A program made the position numbers and the translations under genes. DNA of 64,000 nt, from assembly GCA_025403435.1 (NCBI GenBank), contig CM046350.1, positions 5,863,512 through 5,927,511 on the forward strand, in the 5' to 3' direction. Source of the stretch: Artocarpus heterophyllus. Lineage: Eukaryota; Streptophyta; Magnoliopsida; Rosales; Moraceae. A model generated the notes under the pieces. The model made no database searches. It was given only the letters and a program-made list of their open reading frames with translations, and was not told where the DNA came from. This document shows, in pieces, positions 13,944 to 24,440 of the stretch; the stretch's first letter is position 1; every line of letters begins with the position of its first letter.

Positions 13944-14052
13944 TGAATTCTGTCTCTCTCTCTCTCTCTAGGTGCTGACTACTGGAAGAAGTCTATGTGC
14001 TCGAGTTGCTCTTTTTTCATATATGACCTTCGTCGTTTCTATATATATATAC
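13944..14052 (-). promoter_or_regulatory. MYB upstream region: CT/GA repeat leader and TA-rich box
   Basis: Just upstream of the MYB start codon is a CT run at 13952-13969 (GA on the gene strand). A TA-rich block at 14041-14051 could serve as a TATA element, about 100 bp from the ATG. The positions suggest core promoter and leader; the transcription start is inferred only. Confidence 0.35.
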
Positions 14053-14296
14053 TTCGCAATTTAAAGAACCCATAAACTACATCATCATAATCACGACATA
14101 TCTTTTTGCTTTTTTGTTTTGATAAATATTGTTAAGAAAAGTTAAAGAAAATAGAAATAATAAGAATACCCCCAATTTGTAAGGGGATGCATGTGCATTG
14201 GGGGCCCACACTGTTGGCTAGCTAATTAGGTACCGTCTTTGGTGTATCATACACAACCGTAAAATACATGCGTATTTATGATCTCTGGAGACTGAC

Positions 14297-14328
<32 letters not shown>

Positions 14329-15729
14329 TGCTTTCAATGGTTATATTTTTAATATATATTGATATTATTAGTCGTTTAATATAAATCTATTATAGTAATT
14401 AATTGGATGTGATTGACTCAAAAAATTTTATGATAATTAACAAGATTAAATCTTTATTATGCTATATCATTAATTGTTAAAACATAACCTTATTTGAAAG
14501 ATAACTATTCCAGACGTAGCTATTAAAGCTCGTTTATATATATATATATGTATATATATATCATGAAAGAGATCTCCTTATTGGTAAAGTACATAAATTA
14601 TTTCACCTTATAATTAGTTAGCTTGTTTTTTCATTTCCTTTTATTTATAAAAAAAAAAAAAAAGACTTTGTAGATTGTAATAGGATTTCGACACTTCTAC
14701 ATGTATTAATTATTCATATCACCATATTAAATATATAAAGACTTTGTAGATTGTAATAGGACTTGGACATTTCTACATGCATTAATTATTCATATCACCA
14801 AAAGAAATATATTCACCTGCCGTTCTTTTCATTGTTGAAGGCTGCTCTCTCCAAGATTCTAGCTAACCTTCTCTATCGAACTTAATCTTGAATGTTGGTT
14901 GACATATACACAAAACCTCGCTAAGGCTTAAGCAAGCATTAAGCTCTAGCCATGGCTTGTCCTTTAACTCCAAAATTGAATAAGAAATTTACTGTACCAT
15001 AACGTTTCTGTGAACTGTATATAGGAACATCGTTGTCTTCTAACTTATTTTGCCACAAGTTATAACGTGTTCTGCCATATGGTCCACTCGCACATTTATA
15101 TGAAATAATATGTTCCGCCATATTTTTGTGCGATTGCAAATCAAGTATTTGTCCATTTTCCCTAACGAGTGAGGAGTAGAGATCTCATAGTTTATTTTTG
15201 GCTAGAATAGAATGCATTTATTCTCTAATAATTTCCCGGTAAATTGGGCATCTATTTGATCAGCAAAACATTGCATACTTGATCATGATTTACCAATTTC
15301 ATATAAACTAAAGGGTAGCAATATAATTAACTTGGGACTTGTTTAATTAGGCTTGTGAGGCATATATTATACTTTTGTTATCACTAAAGAACGCCAAAGT
15401 TCCACTACAACCGTGGAAAAGGATTAATCATATATTGGCCAAGTCCCCATCATATTTTATAGAAAGCGAGCTAGCACTTTGGAGAAGTAATTGTTCTTAG
15501 CATGGGTTGCTAATAATTACATTAATAGTGTTTGGAAATCAAGTTTTAACATCAAATACCAACTTGAATCCTAGACCAATAATGATGAATCAGCAATACA
15601 TCCAAGGAAGATCAGTAGTGCTTTGATTTTCATGATCTATCACATCGTGGCACTCCAAGTAGTGCACGGCAATAATTCTGGTTTTGTTAACATTCCGGAC
15701 GGTAGCACCTTATGTTGTTACCAATTTGT
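14053..15729. other. Intergenic, no gene seen
   Basis: AT-rich DNA with TA runs at 14309-14328 and 14536-14560. A short direct duplication lies at about 14664-14800: AAAGACTTTGTAGATTGTAA, then GGA, a CATTTCTACATG-like stretch and ATTAATTATTCATATCACC occur twice. No coding similarity. Confidence 0.5.
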
Positions 15730-16050
15730 TTGTTCAATTACGCCAGTTTAGAATTGTATGGTTTTTAAACTTTATGGTTTGAATTAATAGTTTTAGTTTA
15801 TGCGGTTTAAATGGTGGTTCTAAACTGACATTTGAAATGGAAATATTTAAAATGAGAATAATATATCACTTTAATTTTAAAATGAAAACTAGTCTTTAAA
15901 AAACTATAATTTCTGAAGGAAAGTAAAAATAAAAATTGTCTTTACCATAAAAAATGGTTCAAACCGTGTGAAATCAAAGGGAGATGAGGCTTGAATTTTT
16001 TGTGGTTTTACCGATTTAAAACAGTATGAAAACACTTTTTTTGGGTTGAG
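15730..16050. repeat. Dispersed AT-rich repeat, copy B
   Basis: Second copy of the repeat at 8170-8600, same orientation, sharing the blocks listed there. Divergence by substitutions and small gaps suggests an old insertion. Confidence 0.5.
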
Positions 16051-16374
16051 AAAAAAAATATGGATGACATTCACCAACTATAGTTATTTCTTAAAAAATC
16101 CTTTTTATATCTATGAGTTAAAATCTTACTACTCACAAAATAGTGAGACCCAGTCTAGCTAATAGTGTACTTTTTAAACTGAGACTTACTATTTTGTAAG
16201 TAATGAGTTTTAGCTTTATGGGGTTAAATAGAAGTGCTCTTATTTCTTTGAGAATATATATAATATATTGTACCTTTCAACCCTAGACTAGGCATATAGG
16301 CTTTGAGTAGGATATTCCATCCTTTTTGCACCTTTTCAAGTAGCTAGTAATCTGGTCCTTATGCCAAATTGATG

Positions 16375-16745
16375 TTATTTATGTATTTCAAATACACTAA
16401 TTTGAAGATAAATCACCATGGAACCGTCTACTTTTACTAAGTAACAGTTCAACGACATAAGTGAAATCACATTCAAACTAAAGAAAGTTCCGGTCATATA
16501 TAATTGATCCCTGGCTAAATTAATAGCGACAATGATTCCCATCAAGTCAGCCTCAAAAGTGTACAATTGACTCTAAATATTTAGCATAACGTCCTTTACA
16601 AAAAATCTACGAATGTACCACCACAACTTGCTAGGCCCGGAGATCCCACTAGGAGCACCGCTAATATTAATTTTAATCCAGCCAGAAATAGGTGCACGCC
16701 AGTAGGAAATATCCTTACTCACAGACTTACTAGAGTTATACAGGA
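16375..16745 (-). mobile_element. Relic of a LINE RNase H domain
   Basis: Conceptual translation of the minus strand gives a stretch WRAPISGWIKINISGAPSG near 16650-16710. A short gap later, broken by one stop, comes YTFEADLMGIIVAINLARDQ near 16505-16560. This follows the pattern of the RNase H domain at the end of plant LINE ORF2 (W-K-x-N-x-D-G-A, then E-A-x-x-x-A-x-x-x-A), with the catalytic Asp apparently replaced. It is a decayed fragment with no function expected. Confidence 0.5.
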
Positions 16746-16799
16746 AATGTTACCAATACATGTATACTGAAATCGTGTTTGACTACTGAAAGATTAAAA

Positions 16800-17240
16800 T
16801 TGATAAGCTCGTAGTTCAATTGTACTGAGGGCAGCCCGCCCCTTTAGTGATTGTGATCAAGAGCACACACTGGACCTGACCCACTAATCATCATCTCATC
16901 TGGCGTAAAAAAAAAAGGATCCCCCAGCCGCCCCTCCCCCCCTAGACGCCTACCTACTCGTGCTCGTAGCTCGATCGGAGGTCAAGAGTGTGGTCCGGCG
17001 GAAAAACAGAAGTCGTCCGTATCAAGTGATACGTGAATTGCTCAGTAGTGCTTCGCCACTACCGTAGCTGGCGGAAATAGCTTAATGGTAGAGCATAGCC
17101 TTGCCAAGGCTGAGGTTGAGGGTTCAAGTCCCTCCTTCCGCTCCTGGCTTCGTCGTTTAGTGGTAACGAGTGGAGTGCATAAGCCCCTTTAGAGATAGGG
17201 GCGAGCAGCAAGCAGCCCCTTGTATAGGGTTCCAAACCTA
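16800..17240 (+). other. Nuclear insertion of mitochondrial DNA (NUMT)
   Basis: This block is visibly richer in G and C than its surroundings. It contains a complete tRNA-Gly(GCC) of the plant mitochondrial type with flanks I recognise from plant mitochondrial genomes: TAGTGCTTCGCCACTACCG before it, and CGTCGTTTAGTGGTAACGAG then GGGGCGAGCAGCAAGCAGCC after it. The flanks on both sides return to AT-rich nuclear-type sequence, so it is an insertion rather than an organelle contig. Edges are set by composition and are good to perhaps 30 bp. Confidence 0.75.
17071..17142 (+). tRNA. trnG-GCC: tRNA-Gly (GCC), mitochondrial type, inside the NUMT
   Basis: The sequence folds as a cloverleaf. The acceptor stem is GCGGAAA against CTTCCGC, with an A-C at the seventh pair. 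The anticodon arm is TAGCC-TTGCCAA-GGCTG, giving anticodon GCC. The T arm is GAGGG-TTCAAGT-CCCTC, followed by discriminator T. It differs from the chloroplast trnG-GCC and from nuclear tRNA-Gly as I know them, and matches the plant mitochondrial form. In the nucleus it is probably a passenger. Confidence 0.85.
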
Positions 17241-19833
17241 TCTTATTAAAAACCTCAATAGTTCTATACGATTTAGGAGATATATTTTGAAATAATTTGT
17301 TATAGGACGTCAAAATCGTCAAGTCAAGACAAACACTTGTTCAAGGTACTAGAGCCTAGAAAATCCGCCCTTTAAACTCAAATCTCAAAGCAGGGCGTAA
17401 GCTTGATTCAAAATAAAAGAGCGACCTTTAAAAACTACTGTATTACGAAACTTTTAAATCTTCTATATAGCCAATATATTAATGCCAGAGCCGCCCATAA
17501 AGTGTAAATATGCTTCCTCATGTTTATCTTGAAGGCCGATTCTATGAAGAGTGCTTGCAGACTTTTTGTCAAATCTAGTCTCACTAATAAAAATAAAAAA
17601 TATGAAATCTTAACTGGAATGAAATACCTTTTTAAGGATCAAAATGTGAAAAAAAGAGAAAATAGAGATCACGAGGTCTACTTTAAGAATATCAAAATTC
17701 TAACACTAATTCCAAACAAATATTTCCACCTAATTACATATTCTAAAAAATTAGAAAGATATAGTTCAAAATAATTACTTGATAAACTGTACATGCAATG
17801 TTTAAATAATTAACACAAGTCGCTTTTTTTAGTTATCTTTTGGGGAGTGGGGGCCTGCGCATGCATTTTGGAGACTGCTTGGATTTTTATATGTTCTACA
17901 ACAGGGAATGAAAAGTCAAACTGAAAATCAATAAGGTTCTGTTTTTCAAATGTTTATATCAGAAATAATCAATTATGTATAACTTTTTAATATATATTTT
18001 GATGTAATTTTTGACCAGAACCAACCGGTAAAAGCTTAAATTATCAATATGTTTGGGAGAGCTTCCTAAAAACTGTTTTTAATTTCTTGATATCAAAAGC
18101 TGTTTTTAAAAATGTTTGGATGAACTGTCAGTAGATTTTTTGTTCTTTAAAAGTGTAATATGTCAAAGTCATAAAATATAACTTCTTAAAAAAACACTTA
18201 TGAAATAGACTTGAAACTGATACCAAATATCAATAATATATTATAAGCTTAAATATAATATTTTTGTAACTTTTAAAAATAATTGAAACCATTTTGACCC
18301 ATTAAAGCTTTTTTAAAATATGATTTCAAGCACTTACTGAAAAACTACAGCTTTTACTTCTCTTCTTATACTGACTAAAAATACAAGCAGAAGCTGTACC
18401 CAATGGATCCGATGTATCCTCAGATTTATATAGCCGAGTGTCCCTCTGCCTTGGAAGAAGAGGCTGCTAATACTAACTACCATTCTATATGGTAAAACGA
18501 CAAACATGTTTTGTGTATGACAGACGTAGGGCTTCGTTCTAAGGCCAAAGGACACTCTTCTGGTCTATTCATTGTCCCAATTATTTAGGCTTATGTCATT
18601 AATGCTAGCTAGAGTTTGAGGACATGAGAGTGCCTTCGACCTCTAGGAATATCTTAACGGATTAGGTGACATTCATTGTTATGTGTTTCATTTGTCCACA
18701 AGAGAGATAGAGGTTGGGAAAGGGAAATAGTTACGATACCTTGGTGGCAAAATGAAGAAAAAAAAACGTGGGTTTTTTTTAAAATCATGGTTGGTAAGGA
18801 TTTCTTCTTCTAATATTTAAAAGGATGTATTATTTAATGGGTTTGAAAAGTCAATTCAAGTAAATAGTTTAAATTAAAAACACTGTGGCATCTAAAATTT
18901 TACACAAGAAAATAACCGCAAAATTGTGTTTTAATTGTGACTCCTAAAACTGTGTATAATTGATCAAGTCCAATACCAAAGAACTTTGAATTTCTCACCA
19001 CTAATACTATATCAAGATTCATTTCTTGTATCAACATATATATTTATATATATATATGTGTGTGTATGATATTGCATGAGTTATATATGTGTAGTACAAT
19101 TTAAGGTTTTGTTTGATAAATAGATTCGAATTAGTGATTAAGATTTGAGTTATGTGATTTGAATTAAAATTTAAATTGTTATCTAAATTGCCATTTGGAT
19201 ATGCATTTAAGTTTTAATATGAGTATGAAATAAAATTAGAATTTATGTTTAGAGAAGTAGTGAAAAAAAGTGTTTTGATTTATTGACAAATATAATAAAA
19301 TCTTAATGTTAATGATCCTAAAAAATATGTAATATAGATCTTACTTTATTCCTCTTTTTACTAGAGACACAATAAAAAAAGAATCACCTCATTTGAATAT
19401 CAAATGAAGAAATGATTTTTTCCTCAAATATAAGAGAGAGAATTTCAACTTTTACTGTAACAAAGATATCCAAAGATCAAGAGTTTAGGAGAGGTCGAAA
19501 CTTTAAAAACTTAAATTCTTGAAACTTATTTAATTCAAATTAAAAAAAAATAAATATATATCTAAAAAAATTTTAGTACTCAAAACTAAATTTTGAGTCG
19601 ATTAAATCTAAAAGGATACTCAAACTAAAAAGACAACTAGAAATGCTCTTAACATCGTCATGAGCACATGTGACTTCACTCCAACTGACAGCTGTTAAGC
19701 ATTTGACTTTTTAACGCGACAGTCCGTTTGTTTAACTTAGGAAGTTAATCAACAGACACGCAGGACCAACCCAAAATTTCTTCCTCATGAAAAAAAAGGC
19801 TATCAATCAGATGTCATGTGCATATGAAAGTAG
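17241..19833. other. Intergenic with miniature-transposon remains, no gene seen
   Basis: No recognisable exon. About 18045-18400 resembles an hAT-type miniature element: ATGTTTGGGAGAGCTTCCTAA near the left end, an AAGCTGTTTTTAAAAATGTTTGGATG block inside, and a CAGCTTTTACTTCTC block near the right. Near 19035-19075 is a TA/TG run. The rest is AT-rich. Confidence 0.4.
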
Positions 19834-20054
19834 GCAGGGTACATTTGCTTTTCTTCTTCTTTTAACCCCAGAATTTTAAAGCGTTACAAATTATATAATA
19901 AACTTAGCTCATTCCATGTTTGCCCTTCAATGTCAATGTAAGCAGGGTACATTTGACTTTTGCCTGAACCATATTTCTTCTGTTTTTAAACCGAGAATTT
20001 TAAAGCGTTACAAATTATATCATAAACTTAGCTCCTTCCATGTTTGCCCTTCAA
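19834..20054. repeat. Tandem duplication, 108-bp offset
   Basis: GCAGGGTACATTTG starts at 19834 and again at 19942. Further shared blocks in the same order are GAATTTTAAAGCGTTACAAA, TTATAT(A/C)ATAAACTTAGCTC and CCATGTTTGCCCTTCAAT. The copies differ by few substitutions, so the duplication is fairly recent. It lies about 100 bp before the LTR at 20163. Confidence 0.85.
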
Positions 20055-20162
20055 TAACAAAAATTGTTAATAACTTAGTGGAACTAAAAAGTTACTAGTT
20101 ATCCTCAAAAAAAGGGTTACTGGTTAAACAAAGTGTGTTTTAGATAAATCACAACTATAAGA

Positions 20163-22006
20163 TGTGACACTTGAGTATTTCTAGTGCATTAAGTATGTAA
20201 TAATTAAAGATTATGTTAAGTAATTTATGGACAATTTTACATGCTAAATTTTATGCTCAAAAATTTATTAAGAATTTGATGAGCAATTTTAACATCACAA
20301 GGATTATTGTTTAAATTTCATTTTTACAAAAAATTTCATAAAAGTGAAGATGAGATTTTCAAGGTTAAAAGTCATGCCATAGTCTTGAATAAAAAAGGCA
20401 TAATATGAAAAATAAGCTAAAAAGCTTAATTATCGCAAACTATGTTTCAACAGATTATGAAACAGAAATGCAATTTAAAAAAAATCTTGTTTAAAAATAT
20501 GAAAAATTATACATTAGAATAACGTAGTTTAAAATAAATTGATAGTTGGGTGTCACTTGAAACAGGACACAAAAGCCAACTAATAAACAAAAAAATGAAT
20601 AAAATGGGAGTGCTAGAGCGTTATCCAGGTAAGTCTCAAACCTCATCTATGGCATATAGAAAATGGTTGATAGTTGGGTGTCACTTGAAACAGGACACAA
20701 AAGCCAACTAATAAACGAAAAAATGAATAAAATGGGAGTGCTAGAGCGTTATCTAGGTAAGTCTCAAACCTCATCTATGGCATATAGAAAATGGTTTTCA
20801 AATGCTTTATATATGTTTGTAAATGGTTTCAAGTATGTTTATATATGTTATGCATCATGTTTTAAACTTCAAATAATGATTTGCAATGTGTTTACAATTG
20901 CTATATATAATGTTTTAATGCTAAGTTATAGCACATGGTACATTTAGCATTTGATATTCTCACAACAAATACAAGAAGATAAATTAAATATGTTAATTAA
21001 GGGTCGTACAATCTCCTTGATATGAGGTATACAAGTTATGTTAAAGTTACGACCTCGTTGTTTGATGGTCCTAAGTCTTCCACAAGAGAAGCATTATGCT
21101 ATGTTAAAATAACGACCTCGTGATCAATGAGGTTGGTATGAACACTAAAGCCACAAGATAAAGTAAGATAAGAACAATAATAAGAGTTCAAGTAAGTTAT
21201 GAATGATGATAAAAAGTTCATAATTGAATGTTCATAAATGAGCATAAATGTAATCATGTATTATGACCCTGCTTGCATTCATTTCCATAATATGTTCATG
21301 AGATATGTGTATGAAAAATATTTTAAGAAATGTATTACAAAAAATTTATGAAAAACATTTTGTGAAAAAATTACAAGAAAGGTTCACGAAGAAAGTTTTA
21401 TGATAAAAGTTTAAAAGCAATATTTTATGAACAAAGTTTTTAATATTGTGAGATTATGTTTGAACTTACTGAGCGAAAGCTCATTATAAGTTTTTTCATA
21501 TCGTAGGTAGTCCTATAGGAGACCAATATGACTGGTTAAAGAGCTCAGTGTCGCGATAAACAGATCTAAAGGTTAGGTATGTATACTACTACAGAAAGCT
21601 TTCCGCTATATTAAGAAAAAGTTTTCAAGCAATAGATGTTGCAATATTTTGCGAAATATTATACGAAAGTTTTCAACTTTGATATATTTTACGAAAACCA
21701 TTTTAAGAGATATTTTTTACGAAATGTTTTAAACAATTATAAAGTTAAGTTTAAGCTATGTTTCAATTTATGTTGCCACGGAAATTGCAATGATTTTAAG
21801 AAAATTTTTAAGTATGTTTGAAAGAAAAAAATTTGCTCAATATTTTTCTTACTAATAAGTAAAATTAATGTTAAGAAACCAAGTTTAAAAAAGTTAAATG
21901 ATGGCCTGAAAAGCCGAGTAGTTAGGTGAGATAATTTTAAATAAATTCAATCTTCAAATGCTTTGTTAGCCGACAATCTCGTGTAGAGATCAGTCATTCT
22001 GTGACA
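20163..22006 (+). mobile_element. Solo LTR, same family as 1-4033
   Basis: Starts TGTGACACTTGAG and probably ends TGTGACA at 22006. The left 80 bp and the GACCTCG/TCTTCCACA block near 21050-21085 match the minus strand of 1-4033. So does the ACTGAG(C/T)GAAAGCTCATTA block near 21469. No internal coding region follows. Immediately left is TAAGA (20158-20162), and TAAGA recurs at 22011-22015, four bases beyond the expected end. The target duplication is therefore suggestive but not clean. It lacks over 2 kb present in the first copy. Confidence 0.6.
20541..20796 (+). repeat. 128-bp tandem duplication inside the LTR
   Basis: GATAGTTGGGTGTCACTTGA begins at 20541 and again at 20669. Over 128 bp I count two differences (AAACAAAA/AAACGAAA and TATCCAGG/TATCTAGG). 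The second unit ends at 20796. The near identity shows the duplication is much younger than the divergence between the two LTR copies. Confidence 0.9.
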
Positions 22007-23770
22007 TATATAAGAGTCCAATGTGAAACAAAATAATATGCATAATTTGAAATGTCATGATTTGTAATATTTTGAGGTTTGGGGTATGGAGCATAATTTG
22101 GGGGTCCGAATTTGACATTAGCTCGTTTAAAAAATAAGATCATGGGATCACAGCAGCCTCAATTATATATGGAGCGTTATTAATTAGCCACGAGGACGAT
22201 TAAATGACATGGTACTATGGTAGCTTCAAATGAAAGGGACGGCACATACAATGCCCTGAGTGATGCAATTAACCATAGGACCATGCCATGCGTTATGCAT
22301 TTTTGTTACCTTGTCAATCATTGAGACTGATATCAAAGTTGGAGCCCACATTAACTTCTAGCAAGTGGGTTTGGTTAGATATGAAATATAAAGATAAATT
22401 AATGTTGAAACGAAAGCTGATATGCCAAAGCAGTGTTCTAACTTGCTAACAATCATTTTGATCTCTAACTATCCACCATTTTGAATCTTTTGGTTATATT
22501 TTCAAGCAATGATTAGATATTTTACAATTTTTTTTTTTTTTTTTTTTGCTATTCTATACATATTTACGTAGTTAAGAGACGCATAATGCAGAATGGTTGT
22601 TTCAAATTGAGTATACTCTTAGACATCTGGTCCTATATATAGAATCTTCTATTTTAATTTCAATTGAATTAAAGTAATTAAAATTATTATAAACAGTACT
22701 GTTATAAAATTAATTATACGTAAATAACATGTTTTGAAAATAATTATAGAAAATAGCAAGTTTACGAAATAAAATATCTATTTACTACATGAAAAAAATT
22801 TACCAAGTAAATTATCTATTTACTGTTATTTTTTGAAAAGAATGAAACTGAGAATTTTATCTATTTATTGTTATTAAGTACAAGTATTTTTAAAACATAC
22901 TATCTAAGGATCAAAATATCTTTCCCCAGAATATGTAACCCTTTTGGCCGGGTTATAAATTCAAAGTGAAATACCCAGATAAAATAATAAAATTTAAGGT
23001 AAAAATCACATGAGTATTTGGAATTTCTTAGCTTAATAACCAATTATATGCGCGTGCTATACATTAAAGTAAATTTTTTTTTATGGGAAACATTAAAGCA
23101 AATTTTATTCCCTCGAATGACAACAATATTATAAATTGTTAATTTTAGTGTCTTTCCGCAAGAACAAAGTATAGGCAATTAACCATAATTGTTTTCTCTC
23201 CTTTTTGCTGATGTAAACACCACTATTTTGTTTTTGTACCTTAGAACAAAAAATAACTAAAATTCAAAAAGAACCATCATAAGATTCATTTGATTTGATT
23301 TTTTTTTTTTTTTTTTTTGTGGATCTTATTGTAACCGGGCCAACTTTATAGTTACAAAAGCAAAATGCAATTGGTAATTTTAAGGAGCTTGCTTATTGGA
23401 ATATGATTTTTGAATTGTAAAACATTAGGCAGCAACTTTTAGACTTGAAACACATAAAGTAACAAATCCGTACATTATGATTAGTTTTTTAAGACCATTA
23501 ATTAAATCTTAGTTCGAGACGGAAAGAAGGTTGAATTAGTCTCTTATCACTAAATTAACAATTATTTTGTAGTTGATACTCGAGCAAACTAATTAAGGGG
23601 CTTAAAGAAAAATTTTAAACTAATGTGGTCATATCATTATTATCATGATTGGTAAATAGATCCTAATTGAGCAATAAAGTTAGTTAGAATGAACACAAAA
23701 TTAGGTAACACTTAGCAGCTGGTCTTTCGCCCACGCATAATCCAAAAACTTTATATCATCTAGAAGGATA
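22007..23770. other. Intergenic, no gene seen
   Basis: AT-rich DNA with long T runs near 22528-22548 and 23299-23318. No coding or RNA gene signal. Confidence 0.5.
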
Positions 23771-24440
23771 ATATTGCGAGCAAATCAATTATTTATTCAC
23801 CATATTTTTATCTCTTCTTCTCTCCTCTCTTTTTACCCCATACACAAAAAACCAAAAAAAAAAAAAACAAACAAACAAACAAACAAAAACAATAACAATG
23901 ACAAAAAAACAATAACAACAGCAAAAAAAAGCAAAAAAACTAAAACCAGAAACAAAAAAAAAAAAAACAAAGTTTGTGTTCAAGTGCTTGGCATGTTGCG
24001 ATTTATAAATGTCTTTAATTTTATTTATTTTAAGAAAAACAGTTATGAATTTCCTTGTCGAGTTTCCCTTGTTTGAATTTTATTATTAGTTTACTTGTCG
24101 AGTTTCCATTGTGGTAATGTATTTGGGTTCAAGGCCTTGCGTGCTTTACGTTTGAAAGAAAATTCGTTCTACTTATTTTAAAAGTATTCCCCCTTAGATG
24201 GAGAGGGGTGGATTGTTAGTGTGGTGTTAGATTATGTGAATCTTATATCTATTAACTTAATTATAGAGATTAACAAATAAATAATCTCACTATTTATCTC
24301 CTCCTCTTCTCTCTTTTTAGCCTCCACACACACACACAACAAAAATTAAAAAAAATAAAAAAAATAAACAAATAAATAAGTTTGTCTTCAAGTTTTGGCA
24401 AATGTTTTGATTCATAAGTATCCTTGGTTAGATTATGCAC
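23771..24440. repeat. Degenerate direct repeat with CT-rich and (AAC)n/(AAAC)n tracts
   Basis: Two related blocks can be aligned. Each has a pyrimidine stretch (TCTCTTCTTCTCTCC-like) near 23810 and 24300, then an A-rich AAC/AAAT run. Next comes AGTTTGTGTTCAAGTGCTTG near 23970 against AGTTTGTCTTCAAGTTTTGG near 24380. GTTAGATTATG occurs near 24226 and near 24425. It looks like an old duplication of a non-coding retroelement piece. Family unknown. Confidence 0.45.

Noticed and set aside
17071..17142. Chloroplast origin of the trnG insertion
   Set aside because: Chloroplast trnG-GCC starts GCGGATATAG and differs in the anticodon stem. The present sequence fits the mitochondrial gene.
17059..17322. 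87-residue minus-strand ORF
   Set aside because: It is the antisense of the mitochondrial tRNA and its flanks, not a protein gene.
20163..22015. Perfect 5-bp target duplication TAAGA around the plus-strand LTR
   Set aside because: The right copy is four bases past the TGTGACA end, so the match may be chance in AT-rich DNA. Kept as a suggestion only.
23774..24076. 100-residue Lys/Asn-rich ORF
   Set aside because: It is created by A-rich AAC/AAAAC repeats and lies in a duplicated non-coding block.
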